Shown here one piece after another: positions 1 to 7,726 of a DNA stretch of 43,481 nt. Below the pieces are notes generated by a model. The model was given only the letters and a program-made list of their open reading frames with translations, did not search any database and was not told where the DNA came from. The translations under genes and the position numbers were made by a program. Every line of letters begins with the position of its first letter. The stretch's first letter is position 1. The stretch comes from Pseudonocardia acidicola (GTDB lineage Bacteria; Actinomycetota; Actinomycetes; Mycobacteriales; Pseudonocardiaceae): the NCBI RefSeq assembly GCF_012911935.1, contig NZ_JAAXLA010000059.1:1-43481 (forward strand), in the 5' to 3' direction.

Positions 1-1
1 A

Positions 2-103
2 CCCGCCCGCCGCCTCGCCGACCCGCTGGCCTGGACCGACTGGCGACGACGCCACCAACATCGAGCTCGCAGCAGCCACTACAAACGACGACCCGAGACA
101 TGA
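2..103 (+). pseudogene. Transposase C-terminal fragment (runs off left edge)
   Basis: An open frame enters from the left edge and stops at 101-103, encoding 33 residues rich in Trp, Arg and His. It includes DPLAWTDWRRRHQHRARSSH. This WRRRHQxRARxSHY-like tail resembles the C-terminus of large actinobacterial DDE transposases as I remember them. Only the end is visible, so it may be the tail of an intact element lying outside the window or a remnant. The neighbouring transposase and integrase scraps make mobile-element origin likely. The family (IS701-like or other) cannot be fixed from this piece. Confidence 0.45.
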
Positions 104-133
104 TCACGATCTACGACTGGAGTACTAGGGCCG

Positions 134-157
134 GAAACTGAGACACCCGTCAGTTTC
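134..157. repeat. 8-bp perfect inverted repeat
   Basis: GAAACTGA (134-141) and TCAGTTTC (150-157) are perfect inverted arms around an 8-nt spacer. The repeat lies between the transposase tail and the IS5-like fragment. It could be an insertion-sequence end or a terminator for the transposase; the sequence does not decide. Confidence 0.5.
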
Positions 158-193
158 GAACGAGGCAAGCGCCGATCCGGCCACGTAGTGGTC

Positions 194-268
194 GCGGATG
201 GGCGGGATCGCGTCGACCAGCGGGATCAGCTGGGCGACGTCGCCTTCGTCTCGAGTGGGATCATTCAT
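194..268 (-). pseudogene. IS5-like transposase scrap
   Basis: On the minus strand a frame contains GDVAQLIPLVDAIPPIR, matching the conserved segment around the second part of the DDE domain in IS5-type transposases, where 'NDVTQLLPLLDAIPPIRG' is typical. The similarity ends after about 25 residues on each side. The expected GRPRR...ADRGYD continuation is absent, so this is a short decayed remnant. It has no usable start and no gene-length frame. Nothing else between 103 and 590 can be read as a gene. Confidence 0.45.
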
Positions 269-589
269 GGTGCGGAACGGAGTGAACCAGGGTGGCCACA
301 TCCCGCTCGTGGTGGCTCGCGCGCAACTGCTGCTGAAGGTAGTGGTCCTGCGGGCACCGCCCTCTTCTACTCCGCAGGTTCGGGGTTGGAGCCTCCCGGG
401 GCCACGTTTGGCCTGCATGAACGTTGTGCGGGGCAAGGTGGTTGGCGACTCTGACCGCACTGACAACAGCAGTTCGCGCCATAAGCGGCGTCACCGCCCG
501 TCCGGATCGAGCTCTTGTGCGTGACGCCGGAGGCGGGCCACATCCCGCCGCGGGGCCGACCCAGGGACGCGGGCGAGAGCACCGCAGTG

Positions 590-667
590 ACGCTCACAGA
601 TCTTTCGCTCGACGCCGACGTTTTCGACCCGTTCCATGGTGAGCAGCGGTGCTGCCGCGACCGTTGT
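590..667 (+). pseudogene. Tyrosine-integrase N-terminal scrap
   Basis: A forward frame reads LSLDADVFDPFHGEQRCCRD followed by RC. This matches the core-binding domain of actinobacterial tyrosine integrases, where 'L..L....LDAFYAELRRCRxRC' is typical. It also resembles the better-preserved remnant at 34503-34699 (DGDVFDSFYAELRRCRDHC). No integrase frame continues on either side. From 668 to 798 I see nothing recognisable. Confidence 0.35.
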
Positions 668-798
668 GGTCCAGGTTTGCCAGCTGATCATCGTTATCGG
701 CCACTCGCTGGATGACAACCGGTCCGACCCTCCAGGCGGAGCCACCCGTCCAGTGCCGCGGAACCCTCTCGTCAGTTTTCCGCTGCTTCTGCCCTCGA

Positions 799-1757
799 CT
801 ACGAGCCGAATGGGCCGATCCGACGGTACAGAGCGAACATCACTACCACGACGAGGGCAGTCAGCGCATACGTGGCCAGCCGCGGATCGATGGTGATCGT
901 CCAGTCCCCGCGCCTGCGGCCGATGAACCCGATCGACGGTGGGCCCAGGCCGTCCGTGACGCGGAAACGGTGGTCGAAGTCCGCGGCGTCGACCACACCG
1001 TCCAGTAGCTCCGCCGGCGAACCGCTGGCCACGATCCGCCGGTTGGCGAGAACCGCGAGCCGGTCTCCCAGAGCCCGGGCCACTTGATGTCGTGGGTGGT
1101 CATCAGCATCGTCGCACCTGTGCGCTGCTGTGCATTGCGGATTCCCTGAACCGTACGGGCGGCGGTGGTCGCGTCCATGCAGAGGTCGACGTCGTCCAAC
1201 ACCACGAGCGGTCGATCGGGGACCAACGCGCGGCCGAGCGCGATCCGACGTCGCGTGTGTGCGGGGAGTAGCTCCTCCGGCATCCGGTCAGCGAACCCGT
1301 CGAGCAGGGCGTGCAGCCACTGGGTTGTGCAGGTGTGGACCGCGTCGTCGTCGCACAGGCGCAGCGGGGACGCGATGTTCTCGTACACCGTCAACGAGCC
1401 GAAGACCGATGCATCGAACAGGGTCGTGCCACCCAGCATCACACCCATCTGCGCGCGCAGGGCACGCAGCATTCTCCCATCGGTGTCCCACACCGACCGG
1501 CCGCCGATGTGGATCCGGCCGGAGCAACCCGACCAGCTGGCGCACCAGGGTCCTCTTCCCGGCACCCGACGCTCCCATGAGGACGGTCACCTGGCCCGGG
1601 GCAGCTCCATCCACAGTCGGTGCAGCACGAGCTCACCGCCCAGCGTCGTCGTGACGTCCGAACCGGACCTGCGGGCCGCGCTCGATCGGGGCTCTGCCGA
1701 CAGGTGGTCCGCCGCAAGCCTCGCGTGGTCCGTGTCGTCCGTCACGGCGTTCTCCAT
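799..1757 (-). pseudogene. Decayed Mce-type (Mkl/MlaF-like) ABC ATPase with C-terminal membrane tail
   Basis: Pieces of one ABC ATPase lie in order on the minus strand but in different frames. The N-terminus (from about 1757) ends in GGELVLHRLWMELPRA. After a jump near 1600 comes Walker A (GQVTVLMGASGAGKRTLV). After a second jump near 1517 come GGRSVWDTDG, the Q-loop region and a Walker B-like LVVLDDVD. After a third jump near 1083 comes ALGDRLAVLANRRIVASG, with a final hydrophobic segment (TYALTALVVVVMFALY). The ABC signature is degraded (LLPAHTRRR where LSGGMRRR is expected) and Walker B has Asp for the catalytic Glu. Damage at several places argues against a single sequencing error. The intact relative in this window is the ATPase at 8634-9473. 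Confidence 0.75.
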
Positions 1758-2020
1758 CCCGGGGGCCTCGGGCGAGAGGAACCTGCCATGTGTGGCGGAT
1801 CGAGCGGTCGACGGTCCACGACTTCGCGAATGCTGCCCCACATCGGGGGCCGCATCCGTCGATCATCAGAAGGTGACATGGGGTCCGGAAGGCATGCTGT
1901 GGCGGCGGAACGGACCCGTAATGCCCTGACCCGGTGAAACAAGGCGAGACGACCAGTACCGGCGCATGACAAGCAGTAACTTCTGCTGACTTTTCGCCGC
2001 CTCTCTCGAAAGGACCGAGC

Positions 2021-2470
2021 ATGTCCGCCTACACCACCGTCGTCGTCGGAACAGACGGCTCCCCGACTTCCTTCGCCGCCGTCGAGCGTGCGGCCTCCGT
2101 CGCCCGGGACAGCGACGCCGAGCTGGTGATCGTCACCGCGTTCACGCCCAGTTCCCGTGAGGACACCGCTGCCGCCGAGCTCGAACTGAAGGAGGACGCC
2201 TACCAGGTTCGCGGGTTCAACCCGGCCGACGAGACGCTGCGCCGAGCAGTCGACAAGGCGTCCGGCGTTGGCGCGAGCAGGATCCGAACCAAGGCAGTCG
2301 ACGGCTCGCCGGTCGATGTCCTCCGCGCGGCCGTCGCCGAACATGCGGCCGACCTGCTCGTCGTCGGCAACCGCGGGTTGAACACCTTGAGCGGTCGCCT
2401 GCTGGGGTCCGTTCCCGCGGACGTCGCACGCCGCGCGGATGTGGACGTTCTCATCGTGCACACCACCTGA
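2021..2470 (+). CDS. Universal stress protein (UspA family)
   Basis: This 149-residue protein is a single Usp domain. The N-terminal strand TTVVVGTDGSP is followed by the nucleotide-binding motif GNRG-x9-GSV (about residues 111-124: GNRGLNTLSGRLLGSV), which has the G-2x-G-9x-G(S/T) spacing of ATP-binding Usp proteins. The C-terminal strand is VDVLIVHTT. The length is usual for a one-domain Usp. The start is ATG 2021 with an AAGGA site at 2009-2013. It stands alone: upstream is a degenerate region, and downstream an inverted repeat separates it from the aldehyde dehydrogenase. Its client or stress signal cannot be inferred. Confidence 0.93.
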   Translation: MSAYTTVVVGTDGSPTSFAAVERAASVARDSDAELVIVTAFTPSSREDTAAAELELKEDAYQVRGFNPADETLRRAVDKASGVGASRIRTKAVDGSPVDVLRAAVAEHAADLLVVGNRGLNTLSGRLLGSVPADVARRADVDVLIVHTT

Positions 2471-2481
2471 GACCGGGTCCA

Positions 2482-2560
2482 GGGGCGACGGGTGTCGCGG
2501 TGCCGTCAGCGGCGGCGTGAACCCGATGCGACGACTCCGAGTGCCGTCGCCCGTCGCCCC
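2482..2560. repeat. 11-bp perfect inverted repeat with 57-nt spacer
   Basis: GGGGCGACGGG (2482-2492) and CCCGTCGCCCC (2550-2560) are exact inverted copies starting 12 bases after the stress-protein stop. They could form a large stem-loop in the transcript and act as terminator or 3' stabiliser. There is no U-tract. Confidence 0.5.
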
Positions 2561-2649
2561 GGCGGGTTGCGAACATCGCGATCCCGACGAGGCACCTTGG
2601 CCCTGAGCGTCGTGACTCTGCTGGTCTGCGCGGACCCGAGAACGGCCCG

Positions 2650-2741
2650 CAGGGGCCATCAGGGGCCCGCGCTGGCCGTCCTTGTCACGGCGTGCGTCCG
2701 ACAGACTCCGTGCCGTCTGTAGCGCCCATCACACCGCGGTG
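2650..2741 (+). promoter_or_regulatory. Candidate operator region before the aldehyde dehydrogenase
   Basis: Three repeats crowd the 110 bases before the gene: CAGGGGCC at 2650-2657 and again at 2660-2667 (10-bp period, same helix face); ACAGAC-N8-GTCTGT at 2701-2720 (perfect 6-bp arms); and the palindrome CACCGCGGTG at 2732-2741. They are visible in sequence. Their role as protein-binding sites is inference, and I cannot name a clear promoter. Confidence 0.35.
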
Positions 2742-2756
2742 ACAGGAGAGCACACC

Positions 2757-4256
2757 ATGACGGCCGTCGTGTCCGAAGCCATCGACGAGGTGCGCGGCGT
2801 ACTCGACCGCGCCGGCGACAGCATCGTGGTCGGTGGCCGGCCTGGCCCTGCCGCCGGTGGCGATCTTATCGAGACCTTCGACCCGGCGACGGGCGATGCC
2901 ATCGCATCGATCGCAGCGGGCACCGCCGAGGACGTCGACAGAGCCGTTGCCGCCGCAACCCGCGCGCTCGGGCCATGGCAGGAACTCAGCCCGGCCGCAC
3001 GTGGCCGTTTTCTGTATGACATCGCGTCGCTCATCGAGGAGAACGCCCAGGAGCTCGCGACGCTCGAGACCCTTGACAACGGCAAGCCGCTCACGGAGTC
3101 GATGTATCTCGACGTGAGCATCGCTGCAGAGGTCTTCCGCTACTACGCGGGTTGGTGCACGAAGCTCAGCGGGCAGACGGTGCCGATCTCCCCGCCGGTC
3201 GGGAACTTCTTCACCTACACCCTCCGTGAGCCGCTAGGCGTCGTCGGCCTCATCGTTCCGTGGAACTTCCCGCTGCTCATCGCTTCCTGGAAGCTTGCTC
3301 CGGCGCTCGCTGCAGGTAACTCCGTGGTGCTGAAGCCCTCGGAGATGACATCGCTGACCGCGCTGCGGCTCGCGGAGCTCGCGAACGAGGCGGGCCTGCC
3401 GGCGGGGGTGGTCAACTTGGTAACTGGATTCGGGCAGACCGCAGGGCAGGCGCTGATCGAGCACCCCGGCGTTGCCAAGATTTCGTTCACCGGTTCGACC
3501 GCAACCGGGCAGAAGATCGTCGCGGCGAGCGCGCCGAGCCTGAAGAAGCTGACCCTCGAGCTCGGCGGCAAGTCCGCCAATATCGTGTTCCCGGACGCCG
3601 ACCTGGCCGGTGCTGCCCAAGGCGCACTGGCCGCGATCTTCCTCAACCAAGGGCAGGTCTGTTGCGCCGGGTCGCGCCTGTTCGTGCACCGCAGTGTGCA
3701 TGACGAGTTCGTCGGTGAGCTCGCGTCGGCCGCGGGGGCGATCCAGCTCGGCCACGGACTGGTCGATGGCACCGAGATGGGTCCGCTGATCTCCGGCGCG
3801 CAACGCGAGCGGGTCGAGGGCTACCTCGCCTCGGGCACCGACGAGGGCGCCACACTGGTATGTGGTGGCGTTCGGCCCAACGGAGAGCTGACGCCGGGCA
3901 ACTTCCTCACCCCTGCAGTGTTCACCGACGTCCGCGACGACATGCGGATCGCGAGGGAGGAGATTTTCGGCCCGGTACTCACGGTGTTGGCCTTCGACGA
4001 CGAGGACGAGGTCGTCCGGCGCGCCAACGATAGTGAGTTCGGCCTGGCAGCCGGGCTGTGGACCTCCGATGTCAAACGTTCCCACCGAGTGGCGCACCGG
4101 TTGCAGGCCGGCACCGTCTGGGTCAACCAGTACAACATGCTCGACCCGGCCGCGCCGTTCGGCGGCTACAAGGCCTCGGGCTACGGACGCGATCTCGGCG
4201 AGGAGTCGCTGATCGGCTTCACCCAGACCAAGTCGGTGTGGGTCGGGCTCGACTGA
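2757..4256 (+). CDS. NAD(P)-dependent aldehyde dehydrogenase
   Basis: This 499-residue class 1/2-like aldehyde dehydrogenase oxidises an aldehyde to its carboxylate. Visible landmarks are the oxyanion Asn170 in VPWNFPL, the cofactor Lys193 in VLKPSE, the Rossmann turn FTGSTATG (244-251), the general base Glu268 in LELGGKS and the nucleophile Cys302 in NQGQVCCAGS. The C-terminal EEIFGPV and PFGGYKASGYGRD motifs are present. The frame is open further upstream, but ATG 2757 is preceded by ACAGGAG and is chosen. A lipid-binding SCP2 gene follows after 46 bases with its own Shine-Dalgarno site, suggesting a two-gene unit acting on a hydrophobic aldehyde (inference). Substrate specificity cannot be read from sequence. 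Confidence 0.95.
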   Translation: MTAVVSEAIDEVRGVLDRAGDSIVVGGRPGPAAGGDLIETFDPATGDAIASIAAGTAEDVDRAVAAATRALGPWQELSPAARGRFLYDIASLIEENAQELATLETLDNGKPLTESMYLDVSIAAEVFRYYAGWCTKLSGQTVPISPPVGNFFTYTLREPLGVVGLIVPWNFPLLIASWKLAPALAAGNSVVLKPSEMTSLTALRLAELANEAGLPAGVVNLVTGFGQTAGQALIEHPGVAKISFTGSTATGQKIVAASAPSLKKLTLELGGKSANIVFPDADLAGAAQGALAAIFLNQGQVCCAGSRLFVHRSVHDEFVGELASAAGAIQLGHGLVDGTEMGPLISGAQRERVEGYLASGTDEGATLVCGGVRPNGELTPGNFLTPAVFTDVRDDMRIAREEIFGPVLTVLAFDDEDEVVRRANDSEFGLAAGLWTSDVKRSHRVAHRLQAGTVWVNQYNMLDPAAPFGGYKASGYGRDLGEESLIGFTQTKSVWVGLD

Positions 4257-4302
4257 CCCCGGCGACGACGGATCACCACCTCATTACACAAGGAGAGTGC
4301 AC

Positions 4303-4713
4303 ATGGGCGTCTTCAAGGACGAGGACGAGGTCTACACCTATCTCGGCGGGATCTTCGAGGTGGCCACCAAGAAGGAGGGCCTTGCCGACAAGCTGGCCGC
4401 GTCAGGCGTCATCCTGAGGATCCACTACACCGACCCGGATTCGACAATTACGGTCGATATGCCGAACAAGACGGTGGAAACCGGATCCGGAAGCGCTGCG
4501 GAGCCCAACGTCGAGCTCTTCATGACCGCGGACACCGGAAACAAGTTCTGGCTAGGAAAGGTGAACCTCTCCGTTGCGATGGCGCGTGGGACGGTCCGCG
4601 CGAAGGGTCCGGTCCCGAAGCTTCTGAAGTTGATTCCGGCCGCCAAGGAGCTCTTTCCTGAGTACGAGAAGATGCTGACGGAGAACGGTCGCGACGATTT
4701 GGTCAACGCCTGA
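4303..4713 (+). CDS. SCP2 sterol-carrier-domain protein
   Basis: This 136-residue protein consists almost entirely of one SCP2 fold, which binds a lipid or acyl chain in a hydrophobic tunnel. Typical features are the strand pair ITVDMPNKTV and NVELFMTADT, the helix NKFWLGKVNLSVAMARGTVRAKG and the C-terminal helices around KLLKLIPAAKELFPEYEKML. The start is ATG 4303: AGGAG at 4291-4295 is well spaced for it, whereas the in-frame GTG at 4297 overlaps that site. It follows the aldehyde dehydrogenase and is probably co-transcribed, so it may present or carry the hydrophobic substrate. It has no catalytic residues of its own and no signal peptide. Confidence 0.9.
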   Translation: MGVFKDEDEVYTYLGGIFEVATKKEGLADKLAASGVILRIHYTDPDSTITVDMPNKTVETGSGSAAEPNVELFMTADTGNKFWLGKVNLSVAMARGTVRAKGPVPKLLKLIPAAKELFPEYEKMLTENGRDDLVNA

Positions 4714-4721
4714 TCCGGTAC

Positions 4722-4738
4722 CGACCGGGTCCCGGTCG
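4722..4738. terminator. Perfect 17-nt palindrome after the SCP2 gene
   Basis: CGACCGGG-T-CCCGGTCG begins 9 bases after the SCP2 stop. The arms are perfect, but the 1-nt centre makes a tight hairpin, so it may be a terminator element or a protein-binding palindrome. An imperfect stem (GAACCGCCG ... CGGCGGGGTTC) follows at about 4770-4801. Confidence 0.4.
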
Positions 4739-4894
4739 AACCGGATTCGGAGCGACGAGGTCATGGCGAAGAACCGCCGTCACCGAGTAGCGGCGGGGTT
4801 CTTGGAGAAGGCGCTGTGCAGGCGGTACGCCGCCTTGGAGCCCGTAACCAGGGGAATCGCCTGCGGTGACTGCTCTGGGCCGTTGACATCGAGG

Positions 4895-4927
4895 CGCTCC
4901 GGCACGTCGCGTTGATGTGCCGGAGCG
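4895..4927. terminator. 11-bp perfect stem-loop between convergent genes
   Basis: CGCTCCGGCAC (4895-4905) pairs perfectly with GTGCCGGAGCG (4917-4927) around an 11-nt loop. It sits 21 bases past the end of the minus-strand membrane gene and about 180 bases past the SCP2 gene, so it may end transcription from either side. No U-run is present, as is common in high-GC actinobacteria. Confidence 0.5.
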
Positions 4928-4948
4928 TCGCGGTGTATCTGGGCCGGG

Positions 4949-5374
4949 TCAGGCCCCGGCCGCTGTTGCGTCGCGGCGGCGGCCGGCGAAGATGCCGGCG
5001 ATCGCGCCCACGGCCACGGCGGCTACCGCGGTCGTGAGGATCTGTGGCACTCCGACTCCGGTGTGGCCGGTCGGAAGCCAGAGCACGAGCGGCAGTACAA
5101 GCAGATAGCTGCCCAGTGCCGCGCAGGCCCCGTGCAGGTGTGTCGCTCGTGCAGTTCCGACCCGACTCCCGGCGATCGCGAAGGCGACGATCGCGACGAG
5201 GCTGAGCCAGTATCCGCCGATGACCGGCAGGTAAGCCGCAGCCATCGGGGCGACGAGGCCGCCCAGCAAGAGAATGGTGAATCCGGTCGAGGCTGCGCGG
5301 ACGGCTGTAGGGCCGTCGATCGACCCGGGGGTCGGCGGGCCGCCTCGGGCTCGTTCCCGACCTGTGGTGTTCAC
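4949..5374 (-). CDS. Small four-helix membrane protein, unknown function
   Basis: This 141-residue protein has a polar N-terminal tail of about 25 residues, then four predicted membrane helices: around FTILLLGGLVAPMAAAYL, WLSLVAIVAFAIAG, ALGSYLLVLPLVLWL and TAVAAVAVGAIAGIFAG. It ends in a basic GRRRDATAAGA tail, suggesting a cytoplasmic C-terminus. I do not recognise the family. The start is GTG 5374 (minus strand), with no strong Shine-Dalgarno sequence. It is divergent from the sensor kinase at 5463 and shares an 88-base spacer with it, so the two may be co-regulated. Confidence 0.65.
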   Translation of the reverse strand: MNTTGRERARGGPPTPGSIDGPTAVRAASTGFTILLLGGLVAPMAAAYLPVIGGYWLSLVAIVAFAIAGSRVGTARATHLHGACAALGSYLLVLPLVLWLPTGHTGVGVPQILTTAVAAVAVGAIAGIFAGRRRDATAAGA

Positions 5375-5462
5375 GGTGGCCGACGTTACCGTGCGCCATT
5401 CGTGTCGATGTGACCGCCCGCACTAGCAGGTTGAATCCAACCGATGGGTTCGGAGGTGGCGT

Positions 5463-6647
5463 ATGGAGCAGCAACGTCCTGCACGGATCAGCAGAGCCGA
5501 ACTCACCCGGATGCTGCTCTCGCTCTCCGAGGTGGACGACGTGCTCGAGCTGGTGGCTCGGACAGTCTGCGAGACCACGGGATTCGTGCGCTCCATGATC
5601 ATGGATCTGGATGGGCCGAGCGGCCGTGTCCGTGGCCGGGCCGGGCACGGTGTCCCGACCGGCAGCGTCGCAGGAGCAGGCGGGATGGTGGACAACTTCC
5701 CGGTGTTCGGCGTGCTGGCCCGATCCGGGGAGACCTTGATCACCCGCCTGGACGAGATGGCGGCCCTGATGCCGGCGCGCTGCATGGAGCTGTTCCAGGT
5801 CCGGGGCCCGGTTGTCGCCCAGCCGATGCGCAGTGACCGCCTCGGCCTGCTCGGCATCGTGTTCTGCGACGGTGGCAATGCGCCCGAGTTCGGGCCGTCG
5901 GCTGCGGACATCCAGACCCTGCGGGAAATGTCGGAGGTCGCCGCTCTCGCGTTCCAGCACGCGCTCCTGCTGCACCGCTCGGTCGTCCTGCAGTCGCTGC
6001 GCGAGCGTTCCCGGATCGCCGCTGATCTGCACGACGGGGTGACCCAGCAGCTCTACGCAGCCTGTCTCGACGTCGACGAGCTGCGGAGCAGTGCCGGCCT
6101 CGCGCCGGACGATGCGCTCGTGCTCGACCGGCTGGCCCTCCGTCTCGACACGGCATCTCAGCAGCTGCGGTCTGCCCTGGCGCAGATCGTCGGCGGAGAG
6201 GTGCCGGACACTATGCGGGGGGATGGCTCAACCGGCCGTGTGATCGATCGTGTCCGTGCGCTCGTCGACGACCTGTGCGGCTCGGGAGGGCCGACGGCCG
6301 ATATCGAGATCAAGGGCGACGGGCCCGAACCGGATCCGGCTCGGGCCGACGTGATGGTCCGAGCCGTGCGCGAGGGATTGGCCAACGTGGCCAAGCACGC
6401 CAGCGCCACCCAGGTCGAGGTACAGATCCGGCGGGGTAGCTCATGGTGGACCGTCGAGGTGAGTGACGACGGAGTCGGGTCCGCCGGAGAGGTGCGTCGT
6501 GCCATCACCGCCGGCGGTTCCGCTTTCGGTCTACGGAGTTTGGATGAGAATGTGGCGCGCCTTGGTGGGCGGCTCTGGATCTCCGATGCACCGCGCCTGC
6601 TCGGGGTGCGATTGGGCGTAGCCGTTCCGGTCGCGACCGACGGCTGA
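5463..6647 (+). CDS. GAF-domain sensor histidine kinase, NarL-partner type (HisKA_3)
   Basis: This 394-residue soluble kinase has no membrane helix. An N-terminal GAF-like domain (about 15-170) precedes a HisKA_3 dimerisation region with phospho-acceptor His190 in RSRIAADLHDGVTQQL. A HATPase_c domain follows, with the N-box REGLANVAKHAS (about 307-318), the G-box DDGVGS and the late motif GLRSLDENVARLGGRLW. Kinases of this type phosphorylate NarL/LuxR-type regulators. None is adjacent; the nearest is at 21447, on the far side of the mce block. ATG 5463 has GGAGG at 5452-5456. It reads toward the mce operon but is separated from it by a hairpin and a 200-base leader. Confidence 0.92.
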   Translation: MEQQRPARISRAELTRMLLSLSEVDDVLELVARTVCETTGFVRSMIMDLDGPSGRVRGRAGHGVPTGSVAGAGGMVDNFPVFGVLARSGETLITRLDEMAALMPARCMELFQVRGPVVAQPMRSDRLGLLGIVFCDGGNAPEFGPSAADIQTLREMSEVAALAFQHALLLHRSVVLQSLRERSRIAADLHDGVTQQLYAACLDVDELRSSAGLAPDDALVLDRLALRLDTASQQLRSALAQIVGGEVPDTMRGDGSTGRVIDRVRALVDDLCGSGGPTADIEIKGDGPEPDPARADVMVRAVREGLANVAKHASATQVEVQIRRGSSWWTVEVSDDGVGSAGEVRRAITAGGSAFGLRSLDENVARLGGRLWISDAPRLLGVRLGVAVPVATDG

Positions 6648-6664
6648 CCCCCCAGTTGGGGGGT
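6647..6664 (+). terminator. C6/G6 hairpin at the end of the kinase gene
   Basis: CCCCCC (6648-6653), loop AGTT and GGGGGG (6658-6663), extended by the flanking A-T pair, form a perfect 7-bp stem right after the stop codon, followed by TTCAGTTT. This is the best intrinsic-terminator shape in the window and probably isolates the kinase from the mce operon. Confidence 0.6.
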
Positions 6665-6697
6665 TTCAGTTTCCCCCATTCGAGAACCGTATCTTTC

Positions 6698-6728
6698 CCG
6701 CTATTGGCCCGTTGGCTAGTAATGGCGG
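6698..6728. promoter_or_regulatory. Candidate operator upstream of the mce operon
   Basis: CCGCTATT (6698-6705) and AATGGCGG (6721-6728) form an inverted repeat (one G-T mismatch) with a 15-nt spacer, 130 bases before the first mce-operon gene. A smaller palindrome CCGGC-TT-GCCGG lies at 6782-6793. The region 6664-6858 must contain the operon promoter, but I cannot fix -35/-10 boxes. Confidence 0.3.
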
Positions 6729-6858
6729 TCCGTAAATCTCCGCGCCGCATGACCCGCCGGTAGTTCGACCACACGTCGTCTCCGGCTTGCCGGGAACCGG
6801 AGCACCCACGGTCCCGCGTTCGCTGGCCCGGAAGTCGACTCGAAGTGGAGGAGAGGTC

Positions 6859-7716
6859 GTGAGTTCGCCGTCGACGACCGCCGTTCCCATTCCGGAACGG
6901 GAGGCTAGGACGATCCCGCACGCGGGCAGGTTGCTGCGAGGTCTGGAGAGCCCGCTGGCGCAGGCCGGCGAGATGATGCAACTGATGCTCAAGGTCCTGT
7001 GGATGGCACTGCGCCGTCCGTGGGGCTATTGGGGCGAGGTCCGCGACCAGATGTTCGACATCCTGAAGCTTTGCTGGATCCCGATGGCGGTGTCCTGTAC
7101 AGCGTTCGGGCTGGGCGCCCCGGGTCTGCAGGGGGGCAACCTGTTCAACCTCTTCGGGATCCCGGAGCGGCTCGGCTCCTTCTTCATCATGGCGAGCATC
7201 CGGGAGTTCGCCCCGTGGGTGAACGCCATGGTCGTCGCCGGTGTGGTCGGGACCGCCATCACTGCGGACCTCGGTGCGCGGCGGATCCGCGAAGAGATCG
7301 ACGCGATGGAGGTCCTCGGCGTCGACCCGATCCGCACCCTGGTGCTGCCCCGCGTCATCGCCCTGTTCATCATGACCGGGCTGCTCGACCTGATCGCCGC
7401 CCTCTTCGGCATCCTCGGCGGCTATATCGCCGCGGTGCCGATCCTCGGTGCGAACCCGGCGGCGTTCGCCAACAGCCTCTTCGCGAACCTGTCGACCACC
7501 GACGTATGGGGCAGCGTCGTCAAGACGGCGCTGTTCGGCCTGATCATCGGCGTCGTCTGCTGCTACAAGGGCATGCGCGCATCGGGTGGTCCGATCGGTG
7601 TCGGTCGCGCCGTAAACCAGGCGGTCGTGATCGCGTTTGCCGCGATCTGGATCTTCAACATGGTCTTCACCACGATCTTGCTCGGCCTCAACCCCGACAT
7701 TCAGGTCTACCGGTGA
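6859..7716 (+). CDS. yrbEA: Mce permease YrbEA (MlaE family)
   Basis: This 285-residue integral membrane permease is the first of the paired MlaE-type subunits of an Mce lipid importer. The body has the family pattern of hydrophobic helices around the conserved cytoplasmic loop IREEIDAMEVLGVDPIRTLV, which contacts the ATPase, and the late SGGPIGVGRAVNQAVV motif. The frame is open from 6787, but GTG 6859 follows GGAGGAG at 6847-6853 and gives the normal length, so it is chosen. It heads a co-directional run of at least twelve genes. It should work as a dimer with YrbEB and with the ATPase at 8634. Confidence 0.95.
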   Translation: MSSPSTTAVPIPEREARTIPHAGRLLRGLESPLAQAGEMMQLMLKVLWMALRRPWGYWGEVRDQMFDILKLCWIPMAVSCTAFGLGAPGLQGGNLFNLFGIPERLGSFFIMASIREFAPWVNAMVVAGVVGTAITADLGARRIREEIDAMEVLGVDPIRTLVLPRVIALFIMTGLLDLIAALFGILGGYIAAVPILGANPAAFANSLFANLSTTDVWGSVVKTALFGLIIGVVCCYKGMRASGGPIGVGRAVNQAVVIAFAAIWIFNMVFTTILLGLNPDIQVYR

Positions 7717-7726
7717 GGAGCGACCG

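Noticed and set aside
188..524. Overlapping forward frames of 88-108 codons
   Set aside because: No Shine-Dalgarno, no recognisable motif, and they oppose the transposase scrap; Arg/Pro/Ala-rich composition typical of shadows in GC-rich DNA.
1633..2659. Long minus-strand frames across the stress-protein gene
   Set aside because: They lie antisense to a clear UspA gene and have low-complexity composition with no domain.
4780..4905. Minus-strand 41-codon frame ending in a basic, protein-like stretch (SKAAYRLHSAFSKNPAATR)
   Set aside because: It starts at a GTG inside the inverted repeat, has no Shine-Dalgarno sequence and no family I know. It may be a remnant, but support is too thin for a gene.
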